A DNA stretch of 64,000 nucleotides from contig NZ_CP030048.1 in the NCBI RefSeq assembly GCF_015291665.1, positions 3,038,001 through 3,102,000 of the forward strand, in the 5' to 3' direction. The notes under the pieces are model-generated. The model was not told where the DNA came from. It saw nothing but the letters and a program-made list of their open reading frames with translations, and did not search any database. Positions 1-8,634 of this stretch are shown in pieces; positions within the stretch are counted from its first letter, which is position 1, and the number at the start of each line of letters is the position of its first letter. This DNA comes from Bradyrhizobium sp. CCBAU 53338 (GTDB lineage: Bacteria; Pseudomonadota; Alphaproteobacteria; Rhizobiales; Xanthobacteraceae). The position numbers and the translations under genes are program-made.

Positions 1-879
1 CCACACCGGCCGCGTCACGCCGCGCGTCACCTTGAAGATGACGTCGTTGGTGGTGCCCGAGAGTGCCAGCATGCGTTCGACGCCGCGGTCGAGATCGGCC
101 TGGCGCTTGGCCATCGAGAGCGCTTCGCCGGTCGCGGTCGTCGCGACGCAGTTGACCCACTGGCCGCCATGCACGACACCGACCGAGAAGGTGCAATCCT
201 CCGTCGTCATCGCGTCGATCGCGAGAATTTGCCGCGCCATTTCGCGGATTGCCGAGCGTCCCGCCGACAACGTCGCGCCGGCGTGACTCGGTCGTCCCGT
301 CGCTTCAAGATTGAAGCGCGCGATGGCGTAACGTCCGGTGGTGACGCCGTTGTCGGCGCGGCCGGGCTCGGGCACCAGCACATATTTGTTGCGGGCAGCT
401 TCCCCTTCGATGATGTCGCGTGTCGAGGGCGTGCCGACTTCCTCGTCGGGCGTGAACAGGATGGTGATCGGCAGCGGCGTGGTGAAGGAGGCGCGCGCAA
501 GCTGCCGGATCGCTTCCAGCGAGAGATAATTGCCGCCCTTCATGTCGTAGATGCCGGGGCCGTAGCATTTGTTGCCCTCGCGGCGCCATTTCAGCTTCTC
601 GATGGTGCCGGTCGGGTGGACGGTATCCATGTGCCCGGCGATCAGGATGCCCGGTTCGCCCTGCTTGGGATGCGGGAAACGCGCGCGGATGACGCCGCCA
701 AAGCCCTGACGGCCGGCGATGCGTTCGATCGTCGCACCCATGATGGCCATATCGCGCGCCGCAATATCGAGCATGCGGTTGACGGCACCGGCGTCCCAGG
801 TCGGGCTTTCGCATTCCACCCAGGTGCGCAAGCCCTCGAGCATCGCCTCGGAATCGAAGGGAAGATTGGCTGGATTCAT
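1..879 (-). CDS. M20-family metallopeptidase (carboxypeptidase G2/ArgE-like), 3' end cut by window
   Basis: A zinc-dependent amidohydrolase that would remove an acyl or amino-acid group from a small peptide or N-acyl amino acid in the cytoplasm. The 293 visible codons start at ATG 879 and stay open to base 1, so the C-terminus is missing. Family signatures are in order: AGHMDT near residue 81 (metal His83), YDMKGG near 111 (bridging Asp112), PDEE near 144 (catalytic and metal Glu) and PEPG near 170. A GRPSHAG stretch near residue 195 marks the dimerisation (lid) domain typical of CPG2-like enzymes. It is divergent from the solute-binding protein gene at 1147, so peptide or amide import and hydrolysis may be linked. 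The exact substrate cannot be read from the sequence. Confidence 0.88.
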   Translation of the reverse strand, partial: MNPANLPFDSEAMLEGLRTWVECESPTWDAGAVNRMLDIAARDMAIMGATIERIAGRQGFGGVIRARFPHPKQGEPGILIAGHMDTVHPTGTIEKLKWRREGNKCYGPGIYDMKGGNYLSLEAIRQLARASFTTPLPITILFTPDEEVGTPSTRDIIEGEAARNKYVLVPEPGRADNGVTTGRYAIARFNLEATGRPSHAGATLSAGRSAIREMARQILAIDAMTTEDCTFSVGVVHGGQWVNCVATTATGEALSMAKRQADLDRGVERMLALSGTTNDVIFKVTRGVTRPVW

Positions 880-1146
880 CTCAATGTCTCTCGAGCTTGG
901 AAGGTGGAACGCGCATTGCATTGGCGCGGGACGGGACAAGCGGAGAATGTTGTAGAGCCAAACCGATCTTTGTGGAGCCCGTGGATGCGATGCCATGGGC
1001 TGCACCGAAACCGGATTGACGCGCTCAAGACTGTCTGCAAGTCTCGAAAGATAAAGGCATTGCATGAGGTTAGTTCGCCCAAGAAACGAACCTGATGCTC
1101 AACCAAGAACCTGCCTTTGAACAGTTTCACGTCAGGAGAAACTTAT

Positions 1147-2757
1147 ATGTCCAAGATTTCGCGCCGCAAGCTTCTCAAGATTGCGGGTGTCGCGCCGACG
1201 GCGCTTGCGTTTGCGTCCGTGTTGCCGCCGAACGCGTCGGCCGCCAGCGGCAAGACCATCACGGCTGTGATGCATTCGGACCTGCGCATCATCGATCCGG
1301 GCTTCACCACCGCCTACATCACGCGCGACCACGGCTACATGGTCTACGACACCCTGCTTTCGACCGATTCGACGTTCAAGGTTCAGCCGCAGATGGCGGA
1401 CTGGAAGGTCTCCGACGACAAGCTGACCTACACCTTCACGCTGCGCGACGGACTGAAGTGGCATGACGGCGCGCCGGTGACCGGCGAGGATTGCGTCGCA
1501 TCGCTGAAGCGCTGGGGCAAGAACGACGGCATGGGCCAGAAGCTCATGGACTTCACCGCCAGCATCGAGGCGCCAGACGCCAAGACGATCGTGCTGAAGC
1601 TGAAGGAGCCCTATGGGCTGGTGCTTGAATCGATCGGCAAACCGTCCTCACTGGTACCGTTCATGATGCCGAAGCGGCTCGCCGAAACGCCGGCGGGCAA
1701 GCAGATGGCCGAGCAGATCGGCTCCGGTCCCTTCAAGTTCGTGCAGAGTGAATTCCAGCCAGGCGTGAAGTCGGTCTATGCCAAGAACACCGATTACGTG
1801 CCGCGCAAGGAACCGGCGAGCTGGACCGCCGGCGGCAAGGTCGTCAAGGTTGACCGTGTCGAATGGATCACCATGCCGGACGCGCAGACGGCGGTCAACG
1901 CGCTGCAGTCGGGTGACATCGACTTCATGGAAAACCCGCCGTGGGATCTGCTTCCGGTGCTGGAAGGGAACAGCGACCTCAAGGTCGAGGTCCTGAACAA
2001 GTTCGGCTTCCAGACGCTCGGCCGCATGAACTTCCTGCTGCCGCCGTTCGACAATCCGAAGATTCGCCGCGCTGCGCTCCTGGCGATGAACCAGAAGGAC
2101 GTGCTCGACGCGCTCGTCGGCAATCCCAAGTACTACAAGCTCTGCGGCGCCTATTTCGTTTGCGATACGCCCTTTGCGAGCGATGCAGGTGGCGAGACTC
2201 TGGTGAAGGGCGGCGGCATGGCAGAGGCCAAGAAGCTGCTCGCCGAGTCCGGCTACGACGGAACGCCGATCGCGATCATGGCGCCCGGCGATGTCACCAC
2301 CTTGAAGGCCCAGCCGGTCGTCGCGGCGCAATTGCTCCGTGAGGCTGGCTTCAAGGTCGACCTACAGGCGACCGACTGGCAGACCGTCGTGAGCCGGCGT
2401 GCCGGCCAGAAGCCGGTGAAGGAGGGCGGTTGGAACATGTTCTTCACCAACTGGGTTGCCGCCGACGTGATGAACCCGGTCGCCAACGTATCGATCGGCG
2501 GACGGGGCAAGAACGGCGGCTGGTTCGGCTGGGCGGAAGACGCCAAGATCGAGAAGCTCAAGGACGAGTTCGTCCGCGCAGCCTCGCTCGACGATCAGAA
2601 GAAGATCGCGTCCGAGATCCAGAAGGAAGCCTATGACCAGGTGATTTACATCCCGCTCGGCCAGTATCTGGCGCCGAGCGCCTGGCGGAAGTCGCTCACC
2701 GGCGTGCTCGACGGTCCGGCGACTCCGATCTTCTGGAACGTCGACAAGTCAGAGTAA
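1147..2757 (+). CDS. ABC transporter family-5 substrate-binding protein (oligopeptide/dipeptide type)
   Basis: Periplasmic solute-binding protein of the OppA/DppA class (SBP_bac_5), about 536 residues, the usual length. ATG 1147 is chosen because an AGGAG box at 1134-1138 sits 8 bases upstream; an in-frame start at 1117 is weaker. The N-terminus carries a twin-arginine motif (SRRKLLK) and a hydrophobic stretch ending near NASA, so Tat export is likely. The mature part has the family pattern of TFTLRDGLKWHDG followed by an early SGPFKF-type segment. No permease or ATPase genes follow; the gene ends in hairpins at 2772-2832, so it is an orphan SBP in this window. The divergent M20 peptidase hints at a peptide-like ligand, which is inference. 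Confidence 0.9.
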   Translation: MSKISRRKLLKIAGVAPTALAFASVLPPNASAASGKTITAVMHSDLRIIDPGFTTAYITRDHGYMVYDTLLSTDSTFKVQPQMADWKVSDDKLTYTFTLRDGLKWHDGAPVTGEDCVASLKRWGKNDGMGQKLMDFTASIEAPDAKTIVLKLKEPYGLVLESIGKPSSLVPFMMPKRLAETPAGKQMAEQIGSGPFKFVQSEFQPGVKSVYAKNTDYVPRKEPASWTAGGKVVKVDRVEWITMPDAQTAVNALQSGDIDFMENPPWDLLPVLEGNSDLKVEVLNKFGFQTLGRMNFLLPPFDNPKIRRAALLAMNQKDVLDALVGNPKYYKLCGAYFVCDTPFASDAGGETLVKGGGMAEAKKLLAESGYDGTPIAIMAPGDVTTLKAQPVVAAQLLREAGFKVDLQATDWQTVVSRRAGQKPVKEGGWNMFFTNWVAADVMNPVANVSIGGRGKNGGWFGWAEDAKIEKLKDEFVRAASLDDQKKIASEIQKEAYDQVIYIPLGQYLAPSAWRKSLTGVLDGPATPIFWNVDKSE

Positions 2758-2771
2758 AACGGAACAAGGAA

Positions 2772-2832
2772 AGGGTGCTTCCGGCACCCTTCGCCCTGAC
2801 ATCACGCGGCGCCGCTGTAATCAGCGGCGCCG
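2772..2832 (+). terminator. Two tandem hairpins after the solute-binding protein gene
   Basis: The first hairpin pairs AGGGTGC (2772-2778) with GCACCCT (2784-2790) around a TTCCG loop. The second pairs an 11-base arm at 2807-2817 with 2822-2832 around TAAT and is followed by a T-rich stretch (TTGTCGTTT). They begin 15 bases after the stop codon, consistent with an intrinsic terminator, although the T-tracts are weak. Confidence 0.6.
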
Positions 2833-2876
2833 TTGTCGTTTGGCGTTCCTGTTTCGGTGAAGGCGGGAGCGGCGCC

Positions 2877-3026
2877 TCAGCAGTGGCTGTCGCGAACCTG
2901 CTCGAGCCCTTCGCTTGCAAAAGCCGGATTGACGGCGGCGTGCTCGGCTGAAGACGCCGATCGCTCAGCCTGCTGACGGTCCGGCTTGCGCGCTTCGTTG
3001 CGGTGCTGTGGTTCCATTGAGTCCAT
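2877..3026 (-). CDS. Possible small hydrophilic protein, 49 aa
   Basis: An ATG-initiated frame on the minus strand, rich in Glu, Arg, Gln and Ala, ending DSHC. It has no signal peptide, membrane segment or motif I recognise. A GAGAG stretch lies directly upstream of the ATG, too close for an ideal ribosome binding site. It lies between the terminators of the solute-binding protein gene and the 3' end of the exporter gene at 3072, and could be co-transcribed with that exporter. It may be a chance frame in GC-rich DNA. Confidence 0.3.
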   Translation of the reverse strand: MDSMEPQHRNEARKPDRQQAERSASSAEHAAVNPAFASEGLEQVRDSHC

Positions 3027-3071
3027 CTCTCGAATTGCTGCAAGACAACATGAAGACGGCTTTGAAGTTCC

Positions 3072-4331
3072 TCACACGATCGGGCGATGATGCGGCTTGA
3101 ACAGCCGCCCCTTCTCCACGACCAGCACTATCGCGAGCGCCGCAAGCGTCGACAGGAAGAAGCCGACCGAGAACGGCAGCAGCGTGCCGTCGAAGCTCTG
3201 GCCGATCGCCGTGCCGACGACGATGCCGATCAGAGTCGTGATCGAGCCGTAGAGCGAGGAGGCGGTGCCGGCGATGTGGCCCTGCTGCTCCATCGCGAGC
3301 GCGGTGAAATTGGCGACCATCATGCCGAACGAGAACATCATCAGCGCCGACAGCACCATGAACAGGGGCAGCGGCAGCACGCCGAGGATCTCGGTCAGCA
3401 GCATCACGCCGGCCACCGCGGCATAGAGCGTCAGCGCGCCGTGCGAGATCACGCGCATGCCGAGCCGCCCCACCAGTTTCGCGTTGAGGAAGCCGGCGAC
3501 GGCGGTGCCGGCCGCGATCGCGGCGAAGGCGAGGGGGAAATAATGGCCGAGATGATAGATGCCGGTGAACACCTGCTGCGCGGAGAACACGTAGGAAAAT
3601 AGCGCGCCCATCACGCTGCCCGCGGCGGTCGCATAGCCGATGGTCTGGCGGTTGGTGACGGTCTGGCGGAAGGCCGAGAGCACGTCGGCAGGCGCGAGCG
3701 ACCTGCGCTCCGTCTCGGGCAGCGTCTCCGGAAGCCGCCACACGCTCCAGGCCAGCGCGATGATGCCGTAGAACATCAGCACGACGAAGATGCCGCGCCA
3801 ATGCGTGACCAGCAGCACCGCCTGCCCGAACGAGGGCGCAATCACGGGCACCGCGATGAAAATCATCATGGCAAGCGACATCACGCTCGCCATGCGGCGG
3901 CCGGCATAGCAGTCGCGCACGATCGAGGTTGCGATCACGCGCGTCGCCGAGGTACCGAGGCCTTGCAGCGCGCGGGCAAGCAGCAGCGTTTCGAACGAGG
4001 GCGCGGCGACCGCGAGCACGCTCGCCACGGCATAGACCGCCATGCCGCCGAGCAGCACCGGCCGGCGTCCGAACCGGTCGGACAACGGGCCCATGATGAA
4101 CTGCCCTGCGCCGAAGCCGATCAGGAAGGTCGACAGCACGAGTTGGAGATGGTTGGCGTTGGGAATGCCGAAGGCCGCCCCGATGTTGGGCAGTGCCGGC
4201 AGCATCATGTCCATCGCGAGCGGATTCAGCGCCATGATGGACGCGATCACGACAACGAATTCGGGAAAACCCATGGGGCGGTGTCCGGAAGACACCCAGT
4301 CGTCGGCATTGACGTCGGACAAGCAGCTCAC
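3072..4331 (-). CDS. MFS drug-resistance transporter, Bcr/CflA type
   Basis: Inner-membrane proton-coupled exporter with about 12 membrane segments in 419 residues. The start of the transport domain (GFPEFVVVIASIMALNPLAMDMMLPALP, read in two halves) is the classic Bcr/CflA first helix, and the loop GPLSDRFGRRPVLL is the MFS motif A (G-x3-D-x-x-G-R-R). GTG 4331 gives a short hydrophilic leader; ATG 4274 is the alternative start and would place the protein directly at helix 1. Neither has a strong ribosome binding site. It stands alone between two intergenic stretches. The exported compound is unknown; related proteins export bicyclomycin, sulfonamides or chloramphenicol. Confidence 0.87.
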   Translation of the reverse strand: MSCLSDVNADDWVSSGHRPMGFPEFVVVIASIMALNPLAMDMMLPALPNIGAAFGIPNANHLQLVLSTFLIGFGAGQFIMGPLSDRFGRRPVLLGGMAVYAVASVLAVAAPSFETLLLARALQGLGTSATRVIATSIVRDCYAGRRMASVMSLAMMIFIAVPVIAPSFGQAVLLVTHWRGIFVVLMFYGIIALAWSVWRLPETLPETERRSLAPADVLSAFRQTVTNRQTIGYATAAGSVMGALFSYVFSAQQVFTGIYHLGHYFPLAFAAIAAGTAVAGFLNAKLVGRLGMRVISHGALTLYAAVAGVMLLTEILGVLPLPLFMVLSALMMFSFGMMVANFTALAMEQQGHIAGTASSLYGSITTLIGIVVGTAIGQSFDGTLLPFSVGFFLSTLAALAIVLVVEKGRLFKPHHRPIV

Positions 4332-5007
4332 CTCTGATTTCAGAGGCTAAATCTAAGGCCCATGCTGCATTGCACAACCCATGTTTCGGGATGGCTGTCC
4401 GGCGGGGCCGGGGACGGACAACAAATGGTGAAGAGGCCTCGAGCCGAAAAGCCTGAGATCAGCTCGCACGACCGGCCTGCTCGACCGGGTCGAGCGCCGA
4501 TGATCATGTGTTTTGCATTGTCCGCTATCGGCAATCGCCATAAGTGCGCGGCTGGCCGCTGCTTCCGCCGGTAACGGTCCGCAATTTTCCAGCGCCACAT
4601 TGGACACGCATCCTTTTCGCGCTGGTGGTCTTCGCGGCATTGATTGCGCTCGGAGCGGCTGCCGTCGTCAAGGACCCTGCGTCCTTCGCGCTTGTCGCAA
4701 TCGCTTGGAATGAAATCAAAGCGGTCCTCGTCTTACTGCTTCGGTTCTTTGAAGCAGTGCGCTCATAACTCGGCTCGCACTGCCGTAAGGCAGAAGCGCA
4801 GCTTCTCCGTTGTCACGACGACAAGGCCTTCCCCTTCACGATGTCTCTGCTCCCAATCTCGAGCTCGCCTCGCGCCTCGCAGTGCACTCAATTCAGTCGG
4901 GGGCGGCCAACATCGTGCGGGCGTAGATAAATCGACAAGGCATGACCTCGACGGCGTGGTCCGGCATCTTGCTGCGCAGGCCCTCTCAGCTCCGGGGCGT
5001 CATGCGT
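4332..5007. other. Gene-poor stretch upstream of the exporter
   Basis: About 680 bases between the exporter start and the tRNA. The only frame with protein-like character is the small membrane frame at 4544-4768. The rest (4332-4540 and 4770-5007) shows no convincing frame, hairpin terminator or repeat. I found no duplicate of the tRNA 3' end here that would suggest an integrated element. Confidence 0.5.
4544..4768 (+). CDS. Possible small membrane protein, up to 74 aa
   Basis: A plus-strand frame opening at GTG 4544 whose second half reads like a real membrane protein: HWTRILFALVVFAALIALGA forms one membrane span, then a short polar linker (VVKDPASF) and a second amphipathic or hydrophobic segment ending LLLRFFEAVRS. 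The true start is unclear and there is no strong ribosome binding site. No family is recognised. The ordered hydrophobic pattern is the main reason to list it. Confidence 0.38.
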   Translation: MRGWPLLPPVTVRNFPAPHWTRILFALVVFAALIALGAAAVVKDPASFALVAIAWNEIKAVLVLLLRFFEAVRS

Positions 5008-5096
5008 TGGTGCGGGCAGCCGGGGTCGAACCGGCACAGCTCTTGCGAGCCGAGGGATTTTAAGTCCCTTGCGTCTACCAATTTCGCCATGCCCGC
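5008..5096 (-). tRNA. tRNA-Leu (anticodon UAA)
   Basis: The minus strand folds into a complete 89-base class II tRNA. The acceptor arm GCGGGCA pairs with TGCCCGC before discriminator A and an encoded CCA (complement of 5008-5010). The anticodon stem AGGGA/TCCCT encloses the loop CTTAAAA, so the anticodon is TAA. A variable arm follows (CGGCTCGCAAGAGCTG), then a T arm with GGTTCGACC. The long variable arm confirms Leu, decoding UUA codons. It stands alone with no other RNA gene next to it. Confidence 0.95.
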
Positions 5097-5268
5097 TTGA
5101 TCCAACGAGATCAAACACTTAAGTCCCGTCCGGCCGTCTGGAATTGGCGCTTTCGCGCCGGACAGGGGGTTCTTCCTTAAGCGAGCCGGCGGCACAAGGC
5201 AAAGCCTCAATCCCGACATCTGGCCCTGCTTTAGGCATTCTCAATTCACGGGGACTATTTTTCCGCCC

Positions 5269-5679
5269 ATGCCTGCTTCGCTCTCCTCTTCCGTCCGCGC
5301 CTGTTGTGCGGTTGCCGCGCTGGCTGCGGCCGGCTTCGCGCTGTCCGGCTGCGCCGGCGTGAGCGAGACGATCGCCCCGGCCTTCGCCGATCCCGCCAAA
5401 TACGAATTGTACGACTGCAAGCAGCTCGAGGGCGAGCGCAAGGCGCTCGCGGCGCGCACCACGGAATTGCAGAAGCTGATGGACAAGGCGGAGACCGGGA
5501 CCGGCGGTGCCGTCGTGTCCGAGCTTGCCTATCGCAACGACTACGTCGCGGTCCGAGGCTCGGCGCAGATGGCGGACGACGCGTGGCGCCGCAACAGGTG
5601 CCGGGAAACGCCGCCTGACGCGACGCCGGCGCCTTCGACGCCACAGCGGCCGGACATCAAGCCGGCTCCGAAGCGCTAA
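5269..5679 (+). CDS. Small conserved lipoprotein
   Basis: A 136-residue secreted protein with a clear lipoprotein signal: a basic and hydrophobic N-terminus, then the lipobox LSGC at residues 25-28, so Cys28 would be lipidated. The mature part is short and helical, with a C-rich pattern (DCKQL near 47, RCRE near 115) and a Pro/Ala/Lys-rich tail. The pattern resembles small uncharacterised lipoproteins with a twin-cysteine arrangement in Bradyrhizobium relatives; that resemblance is recollection. The last 4 bases overlap the convergent flavin monooxygenase gene. Function unknown. Confidence 0.72.
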   Translation: MPASLSSSVRACCAVAALAAAGFALSGCAGVSETIAPAFADPAKYELYDCKQLEGERKALAARTTELQKLMDKAETGTGGAVVSELAYRNDYVAVRGSAQMADDAWRRNRCRETPPDATPAPSTPQRPDIKPAPKR

Positions 5680-6878
5680 GCGCGCCAGCCGTAGATCCAG
5701 TCCTGTCGCGCCAGCATGCGCTCCGGCCCGAGCGTACGGATCGCAAGATCGCGCGCGATCGCGAACGGGCCGCCGAGATGATAGATGCGACCCTGCTGCC
5801 GCGCGGTCCGCTGTACCTTCCTGACACGAGCCTGTCGCATCAGGCCGTATTGCTTGAGCGCCGCTGCGACGCCGCTTGCGTCCTCGGCGGCCTCGAGGCT
5901 CAGATGCCGGGCCAGCACGGCGGCATCCTCGATCGCCATGCCGGCGCCTTGCGCGGCGAACGGCAGCATCGCGTGCACGGCATCGCCGAGCAGCGCGATC
6001 GGGCCCTTGCTCCACGGGCAGCCTTCGGGCACGCCGAACAGCGCCCATTTGCGCCAGCTGTCGACGGCGGCCAGCATCATCCGCGCCGTCGCCGGCCAGC
6101 CCGGCGCGGCGAAGGCCTCCATCACCTCGGAAGGATCGCCCGGCGTGCTCCAGCCCGGCCTGTTCCAGGTGCCCGGCAGCACCGCCACGACATTGAGTTG
6201 CCGGCCGCCTGCGATCGGATAGGCGACGAGATGGGCGTTCGGGCCCATCCAGAGCTGCACCCGCCGCGCGGTCAGATCTTTCGGCAGCTGCGCGGCATCG
6301 AGCGTGCCGCGCCAGGCGATCAGGCCGGAGAAGCGCGGCTGCACCTCGGGGAACAGATGCTGGCGGACCGTCGACCAGATGCCGTCGGCGCCGATCAGGG
6401 CGCTGGCGAGATCGCTGCGGCGGATCGTCCCGCTGCGATGGACCACGGTCAGTCCCTTGGCATGGGCGGCGACATCCTCGAAGGTCGCGCCCAGCTTCAG
6501 GTCGATATCGGGATGGTCGGCGACCGCGCCCGATAGCGCCGATTGCAGGTCGGCACGATGCACCACCCAATAGGGGGCGCCGGCGCGCGCGGACGCAGCT
6601 TCGCCGAGCGGCATCCGCAACAGCTCGCCGCCAGCGCGCGCGCTCATGATCGAGACTGCGTCCGGGACGACGGCGCGCAGCCTGAGCCGCTCGGTAAGGC
6701 CAAGCTCGACCAGCACGCGGCTGGCGTTGGGGGAAAGTTGCAGGCCGGCGCCGACTTCCTCGAGACGCTCGGCCTTCTCAAGCACGACGATGCGAAAACC
6801 GCGCCGCGCGAGCGCAAGCGCAGCCGTCAGTCCTCCGATTCCGGCACCGGCTATGACGATCGTTCGCGGGAGGGCCAC
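5676..6878 (-). CDS. FAD-dependent aromatic monooxygenase (salicylate hydroxylase-like)
   Basis: Flavoprotein hydroxylase of about 400 residues, cytoplasmic, using NAD(P)H and O2 on an aromatic or similar ring. It has the Rossmann motif GAGIGG (residues 11-16), the central ADGIWS-type DG motif, and the C-terminal GD motif LLGDAVHAMLPF followed by QGAGMAIEDA. This order is typical of the PHBH/UbiH class, nearest in flavour to salicylate 1-hydroxylases. The start is GTG 6878; no ATG lies nearby in frame. The gene follows the zinc protein at 6898 with a 19-base gap on the same strand, so they are probably co-transcribed. The substrate is not determined. Confidence 0.85.
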   Translation of the reverse strand: MALPRTIVIAGAGIGGLTAALALARRGFRIVVLEKAERLEEVGAGLQLSPNASRVLVELGLTERLRLRAVVPDAVSIMSARAGGELLRMPLGEAASARAGAPYWVVHRADLQSALSGAVADHPDIDLKLGATFEDVAAHAKGLTVVHRSGTIRRSDLASALIGADGIWSTVRQHLFPEVQPRFSGLIAWRGTLDAAQLPKDLTARRVQLWMGPNAHLVAYPIAGGRQLNVVAVLPGTWNRPGWSTPGDPSEVMEAFAAPGWPATARMMLAAVDSWRKWALFGVPEGCPWSKGPIALLGDAVHAMLPFAAQGAGMAIEDAAVLARHLSLEAAEDASGVAAALKQYGLMRQARVRKVQRTARQQGRIYHLGGPFAIARDLAIRTLGPERMLARQDWIYGWRA

Positions 6879-6897
6879 CCCTGACCCAAGGAAGCGG

Positions 6898-7143
6898 TCA
6901 GGCCACCTTGTCCTTCAGCACGCATTCGGGGGGGCGGGCTTCGCCAGCTTTCAGGTCGGCGGCAAAGCGGTACAGCGTCGAGCAGTACGGGCAGATGATC
7001 TCGTTGTCGTTGCCGAGGTCCAGGAACACGTGCGGATGGTCGAACGGAGGATTGGCGCCCACGCACATGAACTCTTGCGAGCCGATCTCGATGACGGGGA
7101 CACCGGCATCGTTATGGAAGTGCGGGACGACATGGTCGGACAT
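6898..7143 (-). CDS. NDUFS6-type zinc-finger protein (zf-CHCC), complex I-associated
   Basis: An 81-residue cytoplasmic protein with ligands Cys27, His36, Cys51 and Cys54. The spacing C-x8-H-x14-C-x2-C matches the zinc site of the mitochondrial complex I subunit NDUFS6, whose alphaproteobacterial homologues are accessory subunits of NDH-1. ATG 7143 starts the frame. It lies just upstream of the flavin monooxygenase, away from any nuo gene in this window, and may share that gene's promoter in the 7144-7462 gap. The zinc motif is directly visible; membership of complex I is inferred from the family. Confidence 0.85.
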   Translation of the reverse strand: MSDHVVPHFHNDAGVPVIEIGSQEFMCVGANPPFDHPHVFLDLGNDNEIICPYCSTLYRFAADLKAGEARPPECVLKDKVA

Positions 7144-7462
7144 CGTAGTTCATCCTGGAGTGGCAATGGCGGCAGACACAATCAGCAGTGACGCGGCATA
7201 TTATCGACGCGGCGGACCATACTGATGGGTGCAGTTGATTGCTAGCCCGGTGGAACCGAAAGGATCGCAATTGCCCCATGCTCATTTGCTCATGCAAATT
7301 CGACACAATCTTGTCGCCTCAGAGAAGCCCTTCTTTCGTCGGGGACGTTGTGTCGCAATTTTGGCATACTATGTCTGCGGACACGCGGAATTGCGACGAA
7401 AGACCAACCATCGGGCGCGAACGGCCGACGCAAAAGATTTCGCGAATGTCCAGGCTTTCAGC
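7144..7462. other. Divergent intergenic region, no gene seen
   Basis: About 320 bases between two divergently transcribed genes, so it must hold promoters in both directions. It is AT-richer than its surroundings (for instance around 7355-7380). I see no clear inverted repeat or terminator and no convincing frame. Confidence 0.45.
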
Positions 7463-8599
7463 ATGAAGTGGCTGCGAATCAGCTCAGCTTTGGCAGGAAT
7501 TGCTGCATGCAGCGTTGTGCTCGCGCAGGTAGTGCCGCATGCCCGGCAGGCTGGCGCTGTCCTCGCCGCGAAGGACGATCCGGCGGCGCTGTCCGAGCTC
7601 GAGCTCGACGCGGCCCTCGCGAACAACGACCGCCTGGTCCAGGACAATATCGAGGCCGCGCTTGGTGCCGGTGACGCCGATCTCGCCGACAGCTTCGTCA
7701 CGCTCGCGCGTGATCGCAACATCGCGCTGCCCGACGACCTCCTCAGCCGGGTCGGCGATGCCGTCAAAGCGGAACGTTCCACCTCGCACTTCGCCAGGCG
7801 CTTTGCCACCGGTCTCGTCACCGGCAATGCCGACGATGTCGCGAGCCTGTCGGGCACGGTCGCCGGCGATCTCTTCGTGATCGGCGACGTCAGGGACGTC
7901 GTGCGCGAGGGCAAGCATCTCGCCATGGGCGAGGATACCGATCGCCTCGTGCTCGGTCTCGCCACCGCGGGCCTCGCGGTGACGGCGGTGACCTACGTGT
8001 CCGCCGGCGGTGCCGCGCCTGTACGCGCCGGGCTGACGCTGGTGAAGGATGCCCGCAAGGTCGGACGGCTCGGCGAAGGTCTCGCCGAATGGGCCGGCCG
8101 GTCCGCGCGCGAGGTGGTGGACACGCCGATGCTGCAGAACGCGGTCGCCTCGGGCTCGGTGCTGCGGCCGGGCGCGACCGTGAATGCGATCAAGGCCGCG
8201 TTCCGCGTCGAGAAAGCGGGCGCGCTGGTGCGGCTCGGCAAGGACGTCACGCGCGTGGCCGAGAAATCAGGCACGCGCGGCGCCATGGACACGCTGCGCA
8301 TCGCCGAAGGGCCCAAGGACGTCGCGCGCGCGGCGCGGCTCGCGGAAGCGCAAGGGAGCAAGACGCGCGCGATCCTGAAGCTGTTCGGCCGTGGCGCGCT
8401 GCTGCTGGTCGGCGGCGCGTTCGACCTTGCGCTGTGGCTGCTCGGTGCGGCGTTAACGCTGTTCGGCCTGCTGGCCTCGATCAAGGCGACCACCGAGCGC
8501 CTGACGCAAGGCTGGTGCGATCGCAGGCGGGCCCGGCGGCTCCGCCGGGCGCAGCTCGCGGCCGAAGCCGCTCTGGCGAATTCGACCGCCACGGCCTAA
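7463..8599 (+). CDS. Uncharacterised membrane protein, 378 aa
   Basis: Starts at ATG 7463, giving an N-terminal signal or anchor helix (SSALAGIAACSVVLAQVV). The open frame runs upstream to 7229, but that part reads as non-protein. There is a central hydrophobic segment near residues 162-183 and a second long one near 311-340 (LLLVGGAFDLALWLLGAALT), followed by a very basic tail with Cys352 and many Arg. The middle is Ala/Val/Asp-rich and helical. No domain is recognised. An alpha/beta hydrolase gene follows after 35 bases on the same strand and may be co-transcribed. Function unknown. Confidence 0.68.
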   Translation: MKWLRISSALAGIAACSVVLAQVVPHARQAGAVLAAKDDPAALSELELDAALANNDRLVQDNIEAALGAGDADLADSFVTLARDRNIALPDDLLSRVGDAVKAERSTSHFARRFATGLVTGNADDVASLSGTVAGDLFVIGDVRDVVREGKHLAMGEDTDRLVLGLATAGLAVTAVTYVSAGGAAPVRAGLTLVKDARKVGRLGEGLAEWAGRSAREVVDTPMLQNAVASGSVLRPGATVNAIKAAFRVEKAGALVRLGKDVTRVAEKSGTRGAMDTLRIAEGPKDVARAARLAEAQGSKTRAILKLFGRGALLLVGGAFDLALWLLGAALTLFGLLASIKATTERLTQGWCDRRRARRLRRAQLAAEAALANSTATA

Positions 8600-8634
8600 G
8601 ATCAATCGTCCCCACAACATTCCCGGAACTGCTG

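Noticed and set aside
5008..5096. tRNA-Leu as an attachment site of an integrated element
   Set aside because: No duplicated tRNA 3' end, integrase or atypical gene block is seen on either side.
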